Assembly (NCBI GenBank): GCA_030247885.1
Contig: JAPDRO010000016.1
Coordinates: 620,001 to 684,000 of the forward strand
Source: Taxawa tesnikishii (nom. ined.)
Lineage: Eukaryota > Ascomycota > Dothideomycetes > Dothideales
Direction: 5' to 3'
DNA length: 64,000 nt
The notes below the pieces were generated by a model, which was given only the letters and a program-made list of their open reading frames with translations, was not told the DNA's origin and made no database searches. This document shows, in pieces, positions 34,002 through 46,466 of this stretch (positions are counted from its first letter, which is position 1; each line of letters begins with the position of its first letter). The translations under genes were made by a program, and so were the position numbers.

Positions 34002-35542
34002 TCAGAACCTCCTTCTCTTCTTGGTCGGTGCTTTCACTTTCTCCTCCAATTGATGCTTCAGTTCCTGCCGCTTCCTGTCCGCCCTTTCCTGCGACGTCTC
34101 GCGTGGCGCCAGGGAGGCCTCTCGGCTTCTGCTACGTCCTCGAGAGTCATGCATCGCTGGAGGAGGTGAAGAACGACTTACGGACTGCGAAGGTTCTCTC
34201 ATCGGGGATGATAACGGCGGCAAAGAACCAATCCTCTCCTCGGGCAAACTTGGCTCGTCAGGGGCAAACTGAGATGCCGACTGACTCTGGCTTTTATTGC
34301 GACCTCCTATGATACCCAAACGACGCTTGCTCGGCGTCAAGGGAGCCTGACTCGCAATCAAGCCAAACTGGCTTGCCTCAGCTTTCCTAGGTGTTTCTGC
34401 AGGAGAGCTCATTGGTTTGTCAGGTTCTGGAGTAACATGTGTTATATCTGGCTCGGGGGTGACTGTGTTCCGACGAGTTGCTGTTCTATGGTCTGCTTTT
34501 GTTTGTGCAGGATCCGCCATCTGTCGCTTTTTGCCAATGACACCTAAGCGTTTGCCTCGGTGGACAGGCGCGTCAAGGTCATCATCATCTGTGCTATCAT
34601 CGTTCTGTCGGCCTAGGAGATACGTCGGAGTTGCCTGAGTCTGATACGCTATCAGTTTTCTCGTATCTGTGGTGGGAATCAGGCGTACCTGGAACTCATC
34701 GTCGCCTTCGGTCTCGTCGCCATCATCAATACGGCTTTCTGTAGATGTACCGTTGTTGATGCGGAAGGCATCCTTGTTGCGCCACCACTGCTCATCGCAC
34801 GCTTCTTCAATCTCTGCAGTTGTGAGCTCTTTTTGTCAGGTAGCTGCTGAAGTGTCCCGTACAAAACACCGATGCTGGGCGGAGGGTTTGTCGACAAGTA
34901 CTGCGATGATCCCCGGTATGGTTCTAAGCCTTTGACATACCGCGCAAGCTGTTCCCTTTGTGGCCGCTTTCTGGACAGTTTCACGTTGGACACCCCTGGA
35001 AAGATGATGGTGAGATCGGTTCCAGACGACTCCATTTTGTCGAGTAACCTAGAAATCGCATGATCCTTTTCGCGCATATGTGATGTCAGGTGCTCAATGT
35101 GCTGTTTCTGGTGGTGCAATTGAAGAAGCAGCGGATAGATGATCTCCGTTGACATTTTGGCCGAGGACTGTTTGGCAAGTTTTATGTTCCATTTCAGATA
35201 AGGTAAAGGGCGTGGTAAGGGAGCAGAGATGGTCAGGGTCAAGTCATCATTGGTGTCATTGTTCTGTATACTCAACGATGTCCCTTCACTGTGTTTCAAT
35301 GCTGCCGTGATCTTGTCAAGTAGGATAGACAGCTGCTCATCGTTCTCTCCAGGGTTGATCGGACAGGTTTCAGAGTCTGCTTTTCGAACAATTTGATCTT
35401 GGTCGAGACACTCTGCCCATATGTTGATGAGGTCGGTCAACAGAATACTGTAACCGGAATTTAGGCAGTCCCATTTCAGTAACAATGGCGGTAGTGAAGA
35501 CTGGTTCAATTCGAGTGGATACCAACCAGCGTCTGTAGTCAT
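34002..35542 (-). CDS. NEJ1: XLF/Nej1-family non-homologous end-joining factor
   Basis: Three exons: complement(34870..35542, 34689..34828, 34002..34640); 483 aa, all phases close. XLF/Nej1 stimulates DNA ligase IV during end joining. The N-terminal head domain is recognisable: WYPLELNQSSLPPLLLKW, GYSILLTDLINIWAECLDQ, INPGENDEQLSILLDKI, followed by a long helical stalk (LHHQKQHIEHLTSHMREKDHAISRLLDKM). Intron 1 is only 41 nt (GTGTTT...AAAAAG) and joins PPPSI to ELTTAEIEEACDEQWW. The C-terminal tail is disordered, Ser/Thr/Pro-rich, with VTPEPD repeats and a basic end (KKRRRF), typical of Ku/DNA-binding tails in this family. ATG at 35542 chosen because the head domain starts eight residues later. 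Frame intact. Confidence 0.88.
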
Positions 35543-35857
35543 TGCCACTCATCTATATCCTCGCCTTGATGTTCAGTGTCAATTAAAACACATTCTGACG
35601 CTGGCGATATCGTGAGAATAGGCGGAAGTAAAGAGCCGTATGTCGGCAACTTCCGACCCGGGGCAAAACCCACCTTGCTTGGCATGCATTACCTCACATC
35701 ACATGCATCCAGATTCTCGATTGTTTGCCAACACCTTACTGACCGAAGCCAGTCATCTGTCGACCGCAACAGACCACACATTTCTCTCCGAACCGACTGC
35801 GTCTCGATCTCCGACAATTCAGTGATCCACGCGCATTCCGTGGCGCAAAACTAGGAA
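35543..35857. promoter_or_regulatory. Compact divergent promoter, XLF / cactin
   Basis: Only 315 bp separate the two start codons, so core promoters must be shared or abutting. No named site visible. Confidence 0.6.
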
Positions 35858-37680
35858 ATGTATTCGTCCAACGCGACGCGGCGCGACGTCGCTAGCCGAC
35901 AAAACCCAAAGCCGAATCCACAATCCACCGTCCCCTCGAAGCGGTCAGCAGAGGCGCAGGAAGCTGCTTGGGTCGCAGACGAAGACCGCTTTGTGCTACA
36001 ACAGGCAAAGAGAAAGGCATCCATACGAGTTCGGGCTGGAAGAGCACAACCAATCGATCTGCTTGCCGTGACCCTGCAGGCTATCGACCCTCTCCAAGCC
36101 GCAGCAGACGAAGATGGAGAGGGCTCAGAGCTTCAGGTGGTAGATCCGGAAGGAGTGTTTGAAGGGCTTGACGAAGTAGGGCTCGCCGAGCTGCAGAGGG
36201 GTATAGACACATATCTTGCGTTGGAGAAGAGCAGAAGCAGTTTGGACTTCTGGAACGTGAGTTGGGCAGCAATTATGGGTTTTCTGTGGATGTTCTGACA
36301 TTCGTCAGACCATGAAAATAATATGCGAGGATCGGCGACAAGCATTAAAACGCAACGCGCCTACAGCACGTGGCATCAACTCTGTATCCAGCGATCTGGA
36401 CCGGCTGTTGGGCTCGAAGAACTACGAGGAGTTGGAGGCTCTTGAAAAGCAAATCAGGCAGAAACTGCGATCGGACGAACCAATTGATTTCGATTACTGG
36501 GACTCCCTGCTCAAGAATCTCCTGATCTACAAGGCGAAGGCCAAGCTGCGCAAGGTATCGCAATCCGTAATCAAGGCGCGTCTTGACTCGTTGCGCAAAC
36601 AGCAGGAACAAGAAGCGGCAACTGTTCAACATCGGATAATGGCCACTCTGCGTGCCTCAGGCACAACCCAAGATGAACCGAAGGAAGATGGCAGTGCCGC
36701 AGGAGGCAAAGCCGCCGACTCCAGCCTTGACCCTGAACCAGCGCTAAAGCTAATTCAGGAACGAAAGGCTCTGAACATAGTGGACGAGGCAGATTTTCTG
36801 AACCAAGTAGTGAGTTTCATCATCCGCAAATCAAATCCGGCTACTAACGAATTCTCTAGACACAGGAAAGGCGCAGAGTGCTCAAAACGAGGTTTGTGCC
36901 CATGCCACAGAATCGGCTCGAGAGCGGTGCGCAAGAGTCTAACAGTGCCGTCGCCCGTCTACCCGCTGGCCAGCATGCCAACAATGCCCGTCAGGACGAA
37001 TCTTCCGCACTTTATGAACGTGAGGCTGCTCGCGGCGTGGGTGAGGATGAGGAAGTCTTCACCGGAGAGGAGGAAGTTACCACAATCTCAAAATCTCAGT
37101 GGTCCGAGAAGTACCGGCCCAGAAAGCCGCGCTACTTCAACAGAGTTCAAATGGGGTACGAATGGAACAAATACAATCAAACACACTATGACCACGACAA
37201 TCCACCACCAAAAGTCGTTCAGGGTTACAAATTCAACATCTTTTACCCGGATCTGATCGATCGGACCAAGGCTCCGACTTATCGGATCGAGCGCGAGAAC
37301 GGCCGGAAACGGGGACAATCATTTGCACCCGCCGGGGAAGAAGATACCTGCTTGATAAGGTTCATTGCCGGCCCGCCATATGAGGACATAGCTTTCCGAA
37401 TCGTGGACAAGGAATGGGACTATAGTGCAAAGCGCGAGCGTGGCTTCAAAAGCAGTTTCGACAAGGTACGTACACAGCCTGTGCAGGCACAGATCCGTCA
37501 GTACAGAGTGCTATCCGACAGGAAAGGCGCCTCAGTTTGTTCCACCGCGTTGACATGTTGCACTTCCAGGGTATCCTGCAACTACACTTCCAGTTCAAAA
37601 AGGTAACACCGAACTAACCCATTCCCGATTCGTAATTTCTCAATCGACTGACGATCCTGCAGATTTACTATCGCAAGTAA
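35858..37680 (+). CDS. CACTIN: Cactin, spliceosome-associated protein
   Basis: Five exons: 35858..36256, 36309..36809, 36860..37465, 37570..37602, 37663..37680; 518 aa. Cactin is a late spliceosomal factor conserved from fission yeast to animals. The mid domain (WVADEDRFVLQQAKRKASIR, DLDRLLGSKNYEELEALEKQI, IDFDYWDSLLKNL) and the C-terminal cactin domain (KYRPRKPRYFNRVQMGYEWN, YNQTHYDHDNPPPKVVQGYK, FNIFYPDLIDRTKAP, CLIRFIAGPPYEDIAFRIV, WDYSAKRERGFKSSFDKGIL, QLHFQFKKIYYRK) are complete. The N-terminal RS-rich region of animal cactins is nearly absent, as in other moulds. The last two exons are 33 and 18 nt. The donor of intron 2 could be 36807 (GTAGTG) or 36810 (GTGAGT); I chose the stronger GTGAGT. 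Frame intact. Confidence 0.95.
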
Positions 37681-38869
37681 TCTTGGAGCAATGGCGGTGA
37701 GTGGGCAGTCATCAGCAGTCATACCTTTACAAATTCAGCCGAGACGATTACGGTACCCAATCAAACAACATTAATGTCTGCAATCATAGCTGCATGTGCG
37801 CATCTCAGATTCCCCCTTTCAGCAAGGTATAGCCCGGAACGCATATGATGATATCCATCCGGCTGCCTGCAGACCGCTCTTGTGCACGTTCACGGGGATC
37901 CACTACCGAGCTCTGCAGATTGTCCTGCAGGCATTGGAATCTTTAGGTGAACAATGCTCTTTGGTCTCCTGCATGGTAAGGTTCTTCTGGTTGTTCCTGT
38001 CAAGCGTAATGTCTTCCACTCGGAACGTGCAAACCGGCGGAAACTTACTACCTGCAGATGCTTCGGCCCGAAAAATCTTCTAGAAATCGGGCATTTGAAA
38101 TAATGGATACAAGCATAATCTGAGGGAAACTCCGCCCGGCCCTGTACGTGTACTGCAACTACCCGCTCCCGCACGACCCCTGGAAACTGCACTGGAAAAT
38201 GATTGGTGTGCAGGTCATCCGTACAACATTAGCGGCAATGCTTCTGATCATTTTCTGGCAAATAGTTTTGGGCATGATCGGGGAGCACAGGCCGGTCCTA
38301 CTCTTGCGCAGCTGTACCTCCGGTACCTGTTGCGCAACAGCCGGGGAAGTCGGTCTCATGCGTCGCTTTTTGGAGACAGGCACCCAGGCTCTGCATCACT
38401 ACCGCGGTATTCTGCACAACCCTGCATTTATGCGCTGGCAGCATACACCTTAGGCCATACACTATGATCGGTAAGCCTACAGGTAGGAGCTGCTCTGTTT
38501 GGCTCTGTTGTTTAGTGTGCATGCTGTCGTTGGTCATTACCTCCAACAATACCCCGGTAACACACAAAGCTTTAGCATCATTCTGCATCTGCCTTGTTGC
38601 TACCCTCTGCAGAGGTCTATCTGCAGTTTGTGGCTGAGCTGTTATCTTAGCTTCCTCCGTTGTCAACTAGTATCGGCTTTAAAGTCTCACTTCGCCATCT
38701 CGTGGAACGATCACTCCGCCTCACTACCCCGTGTTTCAGTTCTATGCCCTCCACACATAAGAGTTGATCTGAATCCAGTCAAGACACTTCACTTGTTTCA
38801 GTCCCTCTTCATCGACAAGACAAAATTGAATAGACAGGGTTCAGCAGTCTCCGGAGCTCGTTTGTCATC
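37681..38869. other. Gene-poor region upstream of the forkhead gene
   Basis: 1.2 kb with no supported gene. Open frames on both strands are short and motif-free. Probably an extended promoter of the regulator. Confidence 0.45.
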
Positions 38870-40287
38870 ATGAATGGCATCCGTATCGCCCACGGACCGG
38901 CGTGGTCATCAATAGATTTTGATCTGCTACCCCAACACTTTGCTGAGACATCTCTTCACCCACACAATGAGGGAGATCAGCAAAATGTGTTCAGTGACCC
39001 GCGGATGGTACAGGGTCTCGACCACAACCCCAATTATGATACTCCATCTGCAGCCTCGGACAACTACCACAACCTGCCTCTTACATCTGCCGGTTCGCTC
39101 GACGCATCGCTCACGTTCGAAGAAAATGCATTGTTCGCAAATACCTGGCAGCCGGTGACCCAGGGCTCTGCAAATCTGCCGTCAACGGCTCTCTGTTTCA
39201 CCCAAGAGCAGCCCGTCTTGTCGCCAACGCCGCATACCAGGACGATCCTGCCACCGCCGATGTACTATGCGAATGATCAGTACGCCTACACACAGGTCAC
39301 CCATGAACCCACTCCAGAGGCTCCTGATCTGGTGTATGACAACTATGCTACACGCGATACCCCTTTCGGCTACGTTCCCGTCGATGAACGCTACCACGAT
39401 TCACACTCCACTGATGAGAGCGATTCTGACGCTGCAGATCCATGCTATGCGAAGTTGCTTTATAGCTGTCTAATGGAGGTTCCAAACCACACTCTATCCC
39501 TCAGACAGCTCTACGCTTGGGTCGAACAACACAGCATCAAGGCCCGGGATTCTAGCAACAGAGGATGGCAGAACAGTGTCCGACACAATCTGTCCATGAA
39601 TGCTGTACGTCATTCCTTACAGTCGCTACTTGTGGCTCAAAACAAGCTAACCTATCCAGGGCTTTGAGAGAGTACCCCAGTTCCTGGTCAACGCGCAAGA
39701 GGCAGTCTTTGGCGCTTGACTCAGCATGCCATCCAACATGGCGTTGAGTCAACCACACGCTATCGCAAAGATCCAAAGAGAAAGTCTCCCGTGCGGGGGC
39801 CCCAGCACCAAACAGAGTCGCCTCTGGGGCGAAGGGTGGACAAGCTACTCGGCGCGCCGCAAACCGCCGCCAAGCAGCCGTTCAGCGGTCCGAAGCTACT
39901 TCTGATCCTCAGTCTCACGTCAACCGCCGACAGCGACACAGGCTCGAACCCTACCCTATGCTGAGAGAGCCTCTCGCAGGCTTGGGGACGTACCCATCTC
40001 AGCGTGACAGCACCGTGACACCCCATCTGCCTCAGCGCGACGGCACGGCGTCACCATACTTCATCGATGCTGAGGATATCGTCGACACCAACGATCCTCT
40101 GCCGAGCTCCGGCTACGTGCCGGAATCACTCACACAGATGGACTTCAGCCAAATGGGCGACTTCAAGTTCGAATTTCCTGATGTCGGATATCCAGTCCAA
40201 TCACTGTTCGACAACCCTTGTGCTCCCTCTCCAAGCACTGAAGTAACCAATGACTCATTCCTGAACCACGACATCCCAGGATTCTGA
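38870..40287 (+). CDS. Forkhead-box transcription factor
   Basis: Exons 38870..39604 and 39660..40287 (55 nt intron). The DNA-binding winged helix occupies about residues 200-285: CYAKLLYSCLMEVPNHTLSL, WVEQHSIKARDSSNRGWQNS, recognition helix SVRHNLSMNA, then GFERVP and, after a frame step, GSLWRLTQHAIQHGVESTTR and YRKDPKRKSP as wing 2. An unusual N-terminal 200 residues is Tyr/Pro/Ser-rich and probably an activation region. Two one-base losses are needed: one at the CCCC of 39675-39678 (between FERVP and PVPGQ), the other somewhere in 39880-39957 (before RLEPYPMLREPLAG). The C-terminal frame runs intact to DIPGF. DNA target and the process it controls are unknown; yeast relatives govern cell cycle or morphology. 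Confidence 0.9.
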
Positions 40288-41208
40288 GCTCTGTCCCCGG
40301 CTCGTTTCCCTACGCTTCACGAGCTCTCGGCCTCCGACATCTCTTGGGCCGGACGATGCGATTCTCAAATTTGCTCATTCGCTGCCACTCTTCCTGCAGA
40401 ACCTTTAAGCGCTGAGCTTGTCCATGTCTTTGCGTCAAGCAACACCAACACCACTCTGATTCACACCTCAAGCATGCAATAGCAGCTGCTTGGTTACGTT
40501 ACTACGGTACATGACGAAAAGACAAAAGCACTCACGAACCCAATTCATGACGCCGGTTCACAGCGATCACGACGGATCCATTCTTAGACGGTCCATTTCA
40601 CGATTTATGAGTTACGAGCTGATGAGAGATCAGCACGACAACCTCCTGAACTCAAAACATAGCAGGTGTTTTCTCCTTGCCTGTCCTTCCTGCCCATTGC
40701 ATGCACTGGGCGTTGGCTAGGCGTTTCTTTCACTTGAGGGACTGCCGGGGATTTCCTATGCTGTACGAAAACGCGCGTTCATCACAGCGCTGATTTTGTC
40801 AGAGCCCTTATGTACTGTACAATATAGAATTCATGACAATCTTCCAATCACATGAGTTCTGCCGTGCGTATGGCATTGTCGTTATTGGTGAGATGACAGA
40901 AAAGCAGGGTCGCTGCTTCGCGTTCCTCATAGTAGCCAGCAACCCGTTCAGGTGACTGTCAGAAAAGTGAGATGATGCGAATCTATTGCGGCTTCCAACG
41001 CCACAAGCATGTCAAAGTGTCGATGTCAGGCTGCTCCAATGTCAACCATCCAATGGACTACATGCATGTTACAAGTGCCGGTGAGACGCTTAATAATCGC
41101 AATGTTTACAGTATGACGACTGACGCCATACAACCCCGCCTTGACACCAACCGATATTGATCTAGAAGGTAACGACCGGAAGATAACGGCTATATGGATA
41201 TTCGATAA
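40288..41208. other. Intergenic, forkhead 3' flank and MDR-gene promoter
   Basis: No gene, RNA or repeat supported in 0.9 kb. Confidence 0.5.
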
Positions 41209-42593
41209 ATGTTCAGAACAATCCTCTCTCAAGCTCGACAGCAAACTGCAACATATAGACTGATTAATATCGGAAACCACATCAGACACGCAAGCACTAT
41301 GAAGGAAGCAATCATCAAAAAGGGTCCGAAGGTCGACATTATCGACTCCCCTATTCCTACGGCAGGACCGGGCCAGGTCGTCACCAAGCTCGTGTTCAGT
41401 GGCTCAAACCGTATGTGCTCGCATTGTATTTGGTTGAACGAACGTAAAAACTGACTAGACCCTCGGCAGCCAAGGATTGGTATGGGCCAGAATAGCCACT
41501 TCTCTAGGGGAATTTGATCAAAGACAAGTCTAATGCTTGAACTGCAGGAAGGGCCCAGAATGGTCGGGCAATGAAATCAACCAGGGCGACGACATCGCTG
41601 GTTACGTTCACGAAGTCGGCGAGGGCGTCGAGGAGTTCAAGAAGGGCGACCGCGTCGCGGCCTTCCACGAAATGCGTACGCCTCATGGCTCCTATGCTGA
41701 GTACGCAGTGAGCTGGGCGCACACGACATTCCGTCTTCCCAACAAGACGAGCTTTGAAGGTGAGTTGAGCGAAGAAGAAGCTGTTGATCTTCGTATCTCG
41801 GATCTTGTCTCCACCCGTTGTCTATCACTTGTTTCCGCTCTTGATCTTCTTTACCACCATCTCCCCTTCCTAGAAACTACATGGCTGAACTTGAGACTCC
41901 ACAGAGGGCGCCGCAATTCCGCTCGCCGCTTTGACTGCCGCCATCGGTCTGTACGCCGATAACCGTCTCGGCCTGCCACAACCCTGGACCCCAGCCAAAG
42001 AGTCTATCCCACTCGTAGTCTACGGTGCCTCGTCCGCTGTGGGCTCGTACGTACTGCAGTTCGCTTCGCGCTCCAACATCCACCCTATCATCGCAGTTGC
42101 GGGTCGAGCTCAGAAGCACGTCGAGTCCTTCATCGACCGCAGCAAAGGCGACACGATTGTCGACTACCGCGAGGGCAACGAGGGCGTGGTCAAGGGCATC
42201 AAGGAAGCTCTCAAGGGCGCCACGCTGCACTACGCTTACGACGCCGTGAGTGAGAAGGGCAGCTATCAGAACATTGCTCAAGTCCTGGATCCCCATGGTA
42301 AGATCACGCTCGTGCTGCCCTTCAATAAGTACGAGGAGATCCCACCGACTGTCAACAAGTCGGTCACGCTGGTTGGAGACGTCCATGGCCCGTACAAGGA
42401 CCTTGGATACGTTTACTGCCGTTACATCACGCGCGGACTCGAGGAGGGTTGGTTCAAGCCACAGCCGCAGGAGGTTGTCCCTGGCGGGTTGGGAGGCGTG
42501 CAGACGGGCTTACAAAATCTGAAGGACGGGAAGGCGAGTGCGGTCAAATACATCTTCAAGATCGCTGACACCCCAGGTGCGGGCAAGGATTAA
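41209..42593 (+). CDS. MDR-family zinc-free alcohol dehydrogenase/quinone oxidoreductase
   Basis: Four exons: 41209..41410, 41470..41479, 41548..41759, 41905..42593; 370 aa. GroES-like N-terminal domain (PIPTAGPGQVVTKLVFSGSN, GDDIAGYVHEVGEGV, FKKGDRVAAF, HGSYAEYAV) and Rossmann NADPH domain (LVVYGASSAVGSYVLQFA). No catalytic-zinc Cys/His set is visible, fitting the ToxD-like enoyl/quinone reductase subgroup. Exon 2 is only 10 nt and, with flanking bases, encodes PKDW, a conserved motif (GSNPKDWK) of the family, so it is real. The longer start (41209) gives a basic N-terminus (MFRTILSQARQQTATYR ... RHAS) that could be mitochondrial; an internal ATG at 41299 (MKEAIIKKG) would give the cytosolic form. 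Substrate unknown. Frame intact. Confidence 0.93.
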
Positions 42594-42930
42594 ACGTCCG
42601 GGTGGCGAGACGATAAACTTTGCAAGTTTCTTGCACGAAAGCTGAAGCAGAGCAAAAGGGAGAATACAATTCGTGAAGTGCTATCGAAGCACTATGACTG
42701 ACAAAGCGCCCGTTCCGTCCATTGTAGCCCTGATGAGACCTTTCCCCAACCTGCACTCAACCAACGCTCCGTACTCGTACCAGAAAACGCCCAGAGGTAA
42801 GCCGTGACGGCAGTTTTGAATTGATGACAGACCAACGAAACCTTTGATTGACACACCGTCCGAGGACCTTACGAGATTGCAAACGATGCGAAAGACAAAG
42901 TGGGGACAAAAGAGAAAAGTGTCAACCCAA
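42594..42930. other. Intergenic between convergent genes
   Basis: 3' flanks of the MDR gene (+) and kinesin-8 (-). Nothing seen. Confidence 0.6.
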
Positions 42931-45900
42931 TCATCTCCAGGGAGCAGCTTTGGAACCGACGTTCGATGTCCTTCCGGGCAGAATGCTGCTGACCCTGACG
43001 GGTGCGCTCCTCATCGTCGAAGCCTCCCTTGGCGTCCCTTCTTGGAGCGTAGTGCGCCTGAGCGCCGAGACCGAAGGGCGCTCCTTCAACACGGGCGCCG
43101 TGCGCGGGCTCAGTACGCTCGCCTTCCAGTCCTCGCCCTTCTCACCCTTGACCATGCGGCGCGCATGGCTGGCCGTGAACATGCCGGTCGCGTCGTGTGG
43201 AGGACTTCCTGCCGAGGTCGCGGCGGTCGGGCTGCGGCGTCTGTGCTCTCGCCGTACTGCGTTCAGCGATCCAAGGCTAGAAGTCCGCTTGCCTTTGACG
43301 GCGGAGTGGAGCTTGGCAATGGCGAGTGAGTCTTTGTCTTCTTGCCAGGGTTTTTCGGCGTTGTTGTCGGCTGAGGAGACGCTGCTGGCTTCGTCGCTGT
43401 GGGCGTCGGATGAAGGGTTGTTTTCGGAGGAGTGAAGCGAGGAGGGATTGTGGAGGTGGAGAACTTTGTTCACCTGGATCTCGCGAAGTGGTGAGGCGTC
43501 GTCGGAGATGGGGAACAGGTCTGCTGAGAAGGTTGTTGGTGCGGGTGAGTCGTTGGTTTTCTTGGTAAGGAAACCATCCTGGAAACGACTTGATTTGGAC
43601 ACCCGGATCTCGGATGATGGTACAGGTACTGTGGGCAAGGGCGAAGAGTCGGGTGAAGCTGACGGCTCGATGATCGGTGGTAGAGAGTACGAAAACGCAT
43701 CCACCTTCTCCTCGGCTGCCTCAGGTGTAGATTCGGAAAAAGCTGGGGGTGTCGCTTGGAATTCCGCGAGCTTGCCGTCTTCAGTATCATCCCGCCATCT
43801 TACGGCCCTCTTGGCGCCCTTCACGGGAGACCTCTTCTTAGGAGTGCCTCCGAAAGCAACACCTTTCCGCGCCATGCCCATCTTCCGCCGTCTTGGAGAT
43901 GCTCTCGCTGGAGAGGAGCCGCTGCCACTCTCCTCCCGGAGGTGAGATGCGTTCGCAAGGCTTGGCCGAATCCTAGCTTTCATGGGAGATGGTCCCATCA
44001 GGTTTCCCTGTCTCTTCTTCTTGGGTGTGCCGGACCTCGTCGCTGGTACTGCGTCCGTGATCGCCAAACCGCCGTCCGGCTTGATCACTTGCGAAGTGGC
44101 TTCAGCGCACGACAACATGAGCTTGCCGAGCACTTCCTTCGCCGCCTGAACAGCATCCTGCTCGTCCATTTGTAAGATCTGGTTGAGTATCGTAACTGTT
44201 TCGAAATGAGCTGAAAGCATGACTTGTAAAAGAGCAGTTTCTCCAGCCTTCTCCTGCTCCAGGACTGCTGTGTACGCCTCACGATCCGCTGTGCTTTTCA
44301 ATAACTCGACTTCCTTCTTCAGACTTGCCACATCTTTCACGTCTCCTGTTGTTGAGTTGTCCGCCTCTTCCAGTTGCCGAAGACCGTTCTGCAACGCAGT
44401 ATCTATCGCCCGTGTCCAATTGCCCTTCGCTAGCCGCTGGTGATAATGTTGCCTGCTAGCCTCCAGCTCAGTCAATATCCCTTGCGCTGTCTTGCGCATA
44501 GCTTCCAAACTTCTTGGAGGTTCCTCGTTCTCTCGGGTCTCGCAAACTTGGTCAAAAGCACCGACCCAAGAAGAAATCATGGCAATCCTCCGCTCAATCT
44601 GCCTCGATTTCTTCATGTTGCCGATCCTCTCCCTCCGCTCTTCAGCCGAATGATCATATGCTGAGCGTATCCTAGCCAGCCCTTCCTTCGCTATTGCTTC
44701 ACGCTTCTCCTCCAACTTTCTAAATTTTGCAAACATGACAGCCTCGTAGTTTTCCTTCTCCTTCCTGAGCTCATTGATGAGGGCCAACTGTTCGTCTATC
44801 TTCTTCAGGTAGTCCTTGACGTGACGATCCACGTTGTACACGTTTCGCACGACCTTTGTCTGGATGTTCTTCGCCCGATTCGCATAGCGCAAAGTGTTCT
44901 GTGTTTCGTCGAAATGGGCCGAGCTGGGGCTGACGCAAACTATCATGACCGTCCTGCAATTGCCGCCCAGACTGAACTTGAGAAGTCGGGTAAGCTTGCT
45001 GTTCCGGTACGGGATGTGATTCTTCTTGCGAGGGTCGCACAGAGCGTTGATGCAGGAGCCGAGCGCCAGCAAAGACTTGTTGATGTTCGCACCCTCCAAC
45101 AGCCGTTCACCCCTGTTCTTGGTGGCCGAAGCACGCTCCGATCCAGCAAGGTCAATGATCGACAGGGTAGCCATCGTCGTTGGTTCAGAAACAGCGGCAT
45201 TGCGGTCTTTCTGAGCAACGTTGACTTGAAGCACGGCGTGTGAGCGGGATGATGTTGCGTTTGCGTCCGTTGGGGATTGCGTCCTCGCAGCGTTTCCCCG
45301 TATCAGCATATCCATGACTTCTTGGACCTAATCTTGTATCAGCACTCTCCAAGGGCAATCTTGATCTGATTAGACGAACATCTTGAGGGCGATGCGAGGA
45401 GAGGCCCGCGACAGAAACGGCCTGATTGGCATCCTCGCGAAGCATGAGACCTTGCTTTCCCCTCCTGGCGACAACAGATCTCGAATAGTCTCGTTGTAAA
45501 TCTCGAGGTATGACAATGTGACTTCCGTAACCTTCTCTTCCTGCAACTCCGCAATCCGCTCGAAAAGCTCCTGCATCGTAAGGAAGATTATTCCTGGTTG
45601 CTGCACCGTGCCGGTGATGGTGTGAGTCTTGCCGCATCCTGTTGCGCCGTAGGCGAAGACCGTGGCATTGTATCCGTCTAGAACACTATCGAGGAGGTTT
45701 TTCGTCGTAGATTCGTACACGTCGCCTTGGGAGGCATTCTCGTCGAAGACCTTGTCGAAGGCGAACGTCTGGTCCTTGACCTTCTTGCCTGTAGGACCGG
45801 CGAACCTTGAGAACCGCTGTACAGGAGTATCCTCCGGTGGATCGAAGACTCTGCGTATGATCAGCAAAGTCATATTGCAGTACAGACTATCCAGACGAAC

Positions 45901-46097
45901 AAGCATTTGTCATCTACCACCTTGATCACGGATCGAATACCCTTCTGGCCTCTTGTTGGCGCTGGTACCGCGGCGAGAGATCCATCACCAAGGAAGAGAG
46001 GTCCATCGTCGGTTTTAGTCAATTGCGCTGCTTCGCGGATAGTAAATGGCCTGACTCTGACGGTAACATTGATGCTCGATGCGCCGTCGAGAGCCAT
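42931..46097 (-). CDS. KIP3: Kinesin-8 motor (Kip3/Klp5-6/KIF18 type)
   Basis: Exons complement(45901..46097, 45380..45850, 42931..45327), about 955 aa. Plus-end-directed, microtubule-depolymerising motor that controls spindle and cytoplasmic microtubule length. Motor domain: [15 protein letters not shown], the kinesin-8 insert, [17 protein letters not shown] (P-loop), [13 protein letters not shown] (switch I), [10 protein letters not shown] (switch II), [20 protein letters not shown]. Neck and coiled coils follow, then a basic disordered tail rich in Ser/Pro. Two introns use the weak donor GTTCGT, once to give KCLVFDPPED and once before VQEVMDM. At 45459-45462 (GGGG on the coding strand) one G is missing between LLSPGG and KQGLMLRED. 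An upstream in-frame ATG (46196) exists; 46097 is preferred as it starts [11 protein letters not shown]. Symbol by family. Confidence 0.95.
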
Positions 46098-46466
46098 TTT
46101 GTGTTCTTGTACGGCGTGAGCAATGGTGGGATTGTTATGATCAGAGAAGCGACATCCAGTGTCTAGTGTGTACAACTCCAAAACGCCTGTATACAAACAA
46201 CTACCTATCTAATCTGTGACAGGCGCGTTTAACTCGTTTAGCGGATAAATCACGGCTGTTGTCTGGGTAGCTGCAGCCCTGCCAAGGATCCAGGAACAAG
46301 CTGGGGATGATGCGCTGGATGATAGGATGCTCATCCGTCCACTCTACAACTATTGACCGAGCGGAGACCTATGTCTTTTAGACTGGCTGGGTGGGGAATC
46401 AAAGCAAAACGACCAATCCCAAACGCTTCACGCACAATTTAATCCCCAAACACCTCCAAAAGCCGG
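46098..46466. other. Intergenic, kinesin-8 promoter side
   Basis: Both neighbours are minus strand. No feature seen in this 0.37 kb. Confidence 0.55.
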
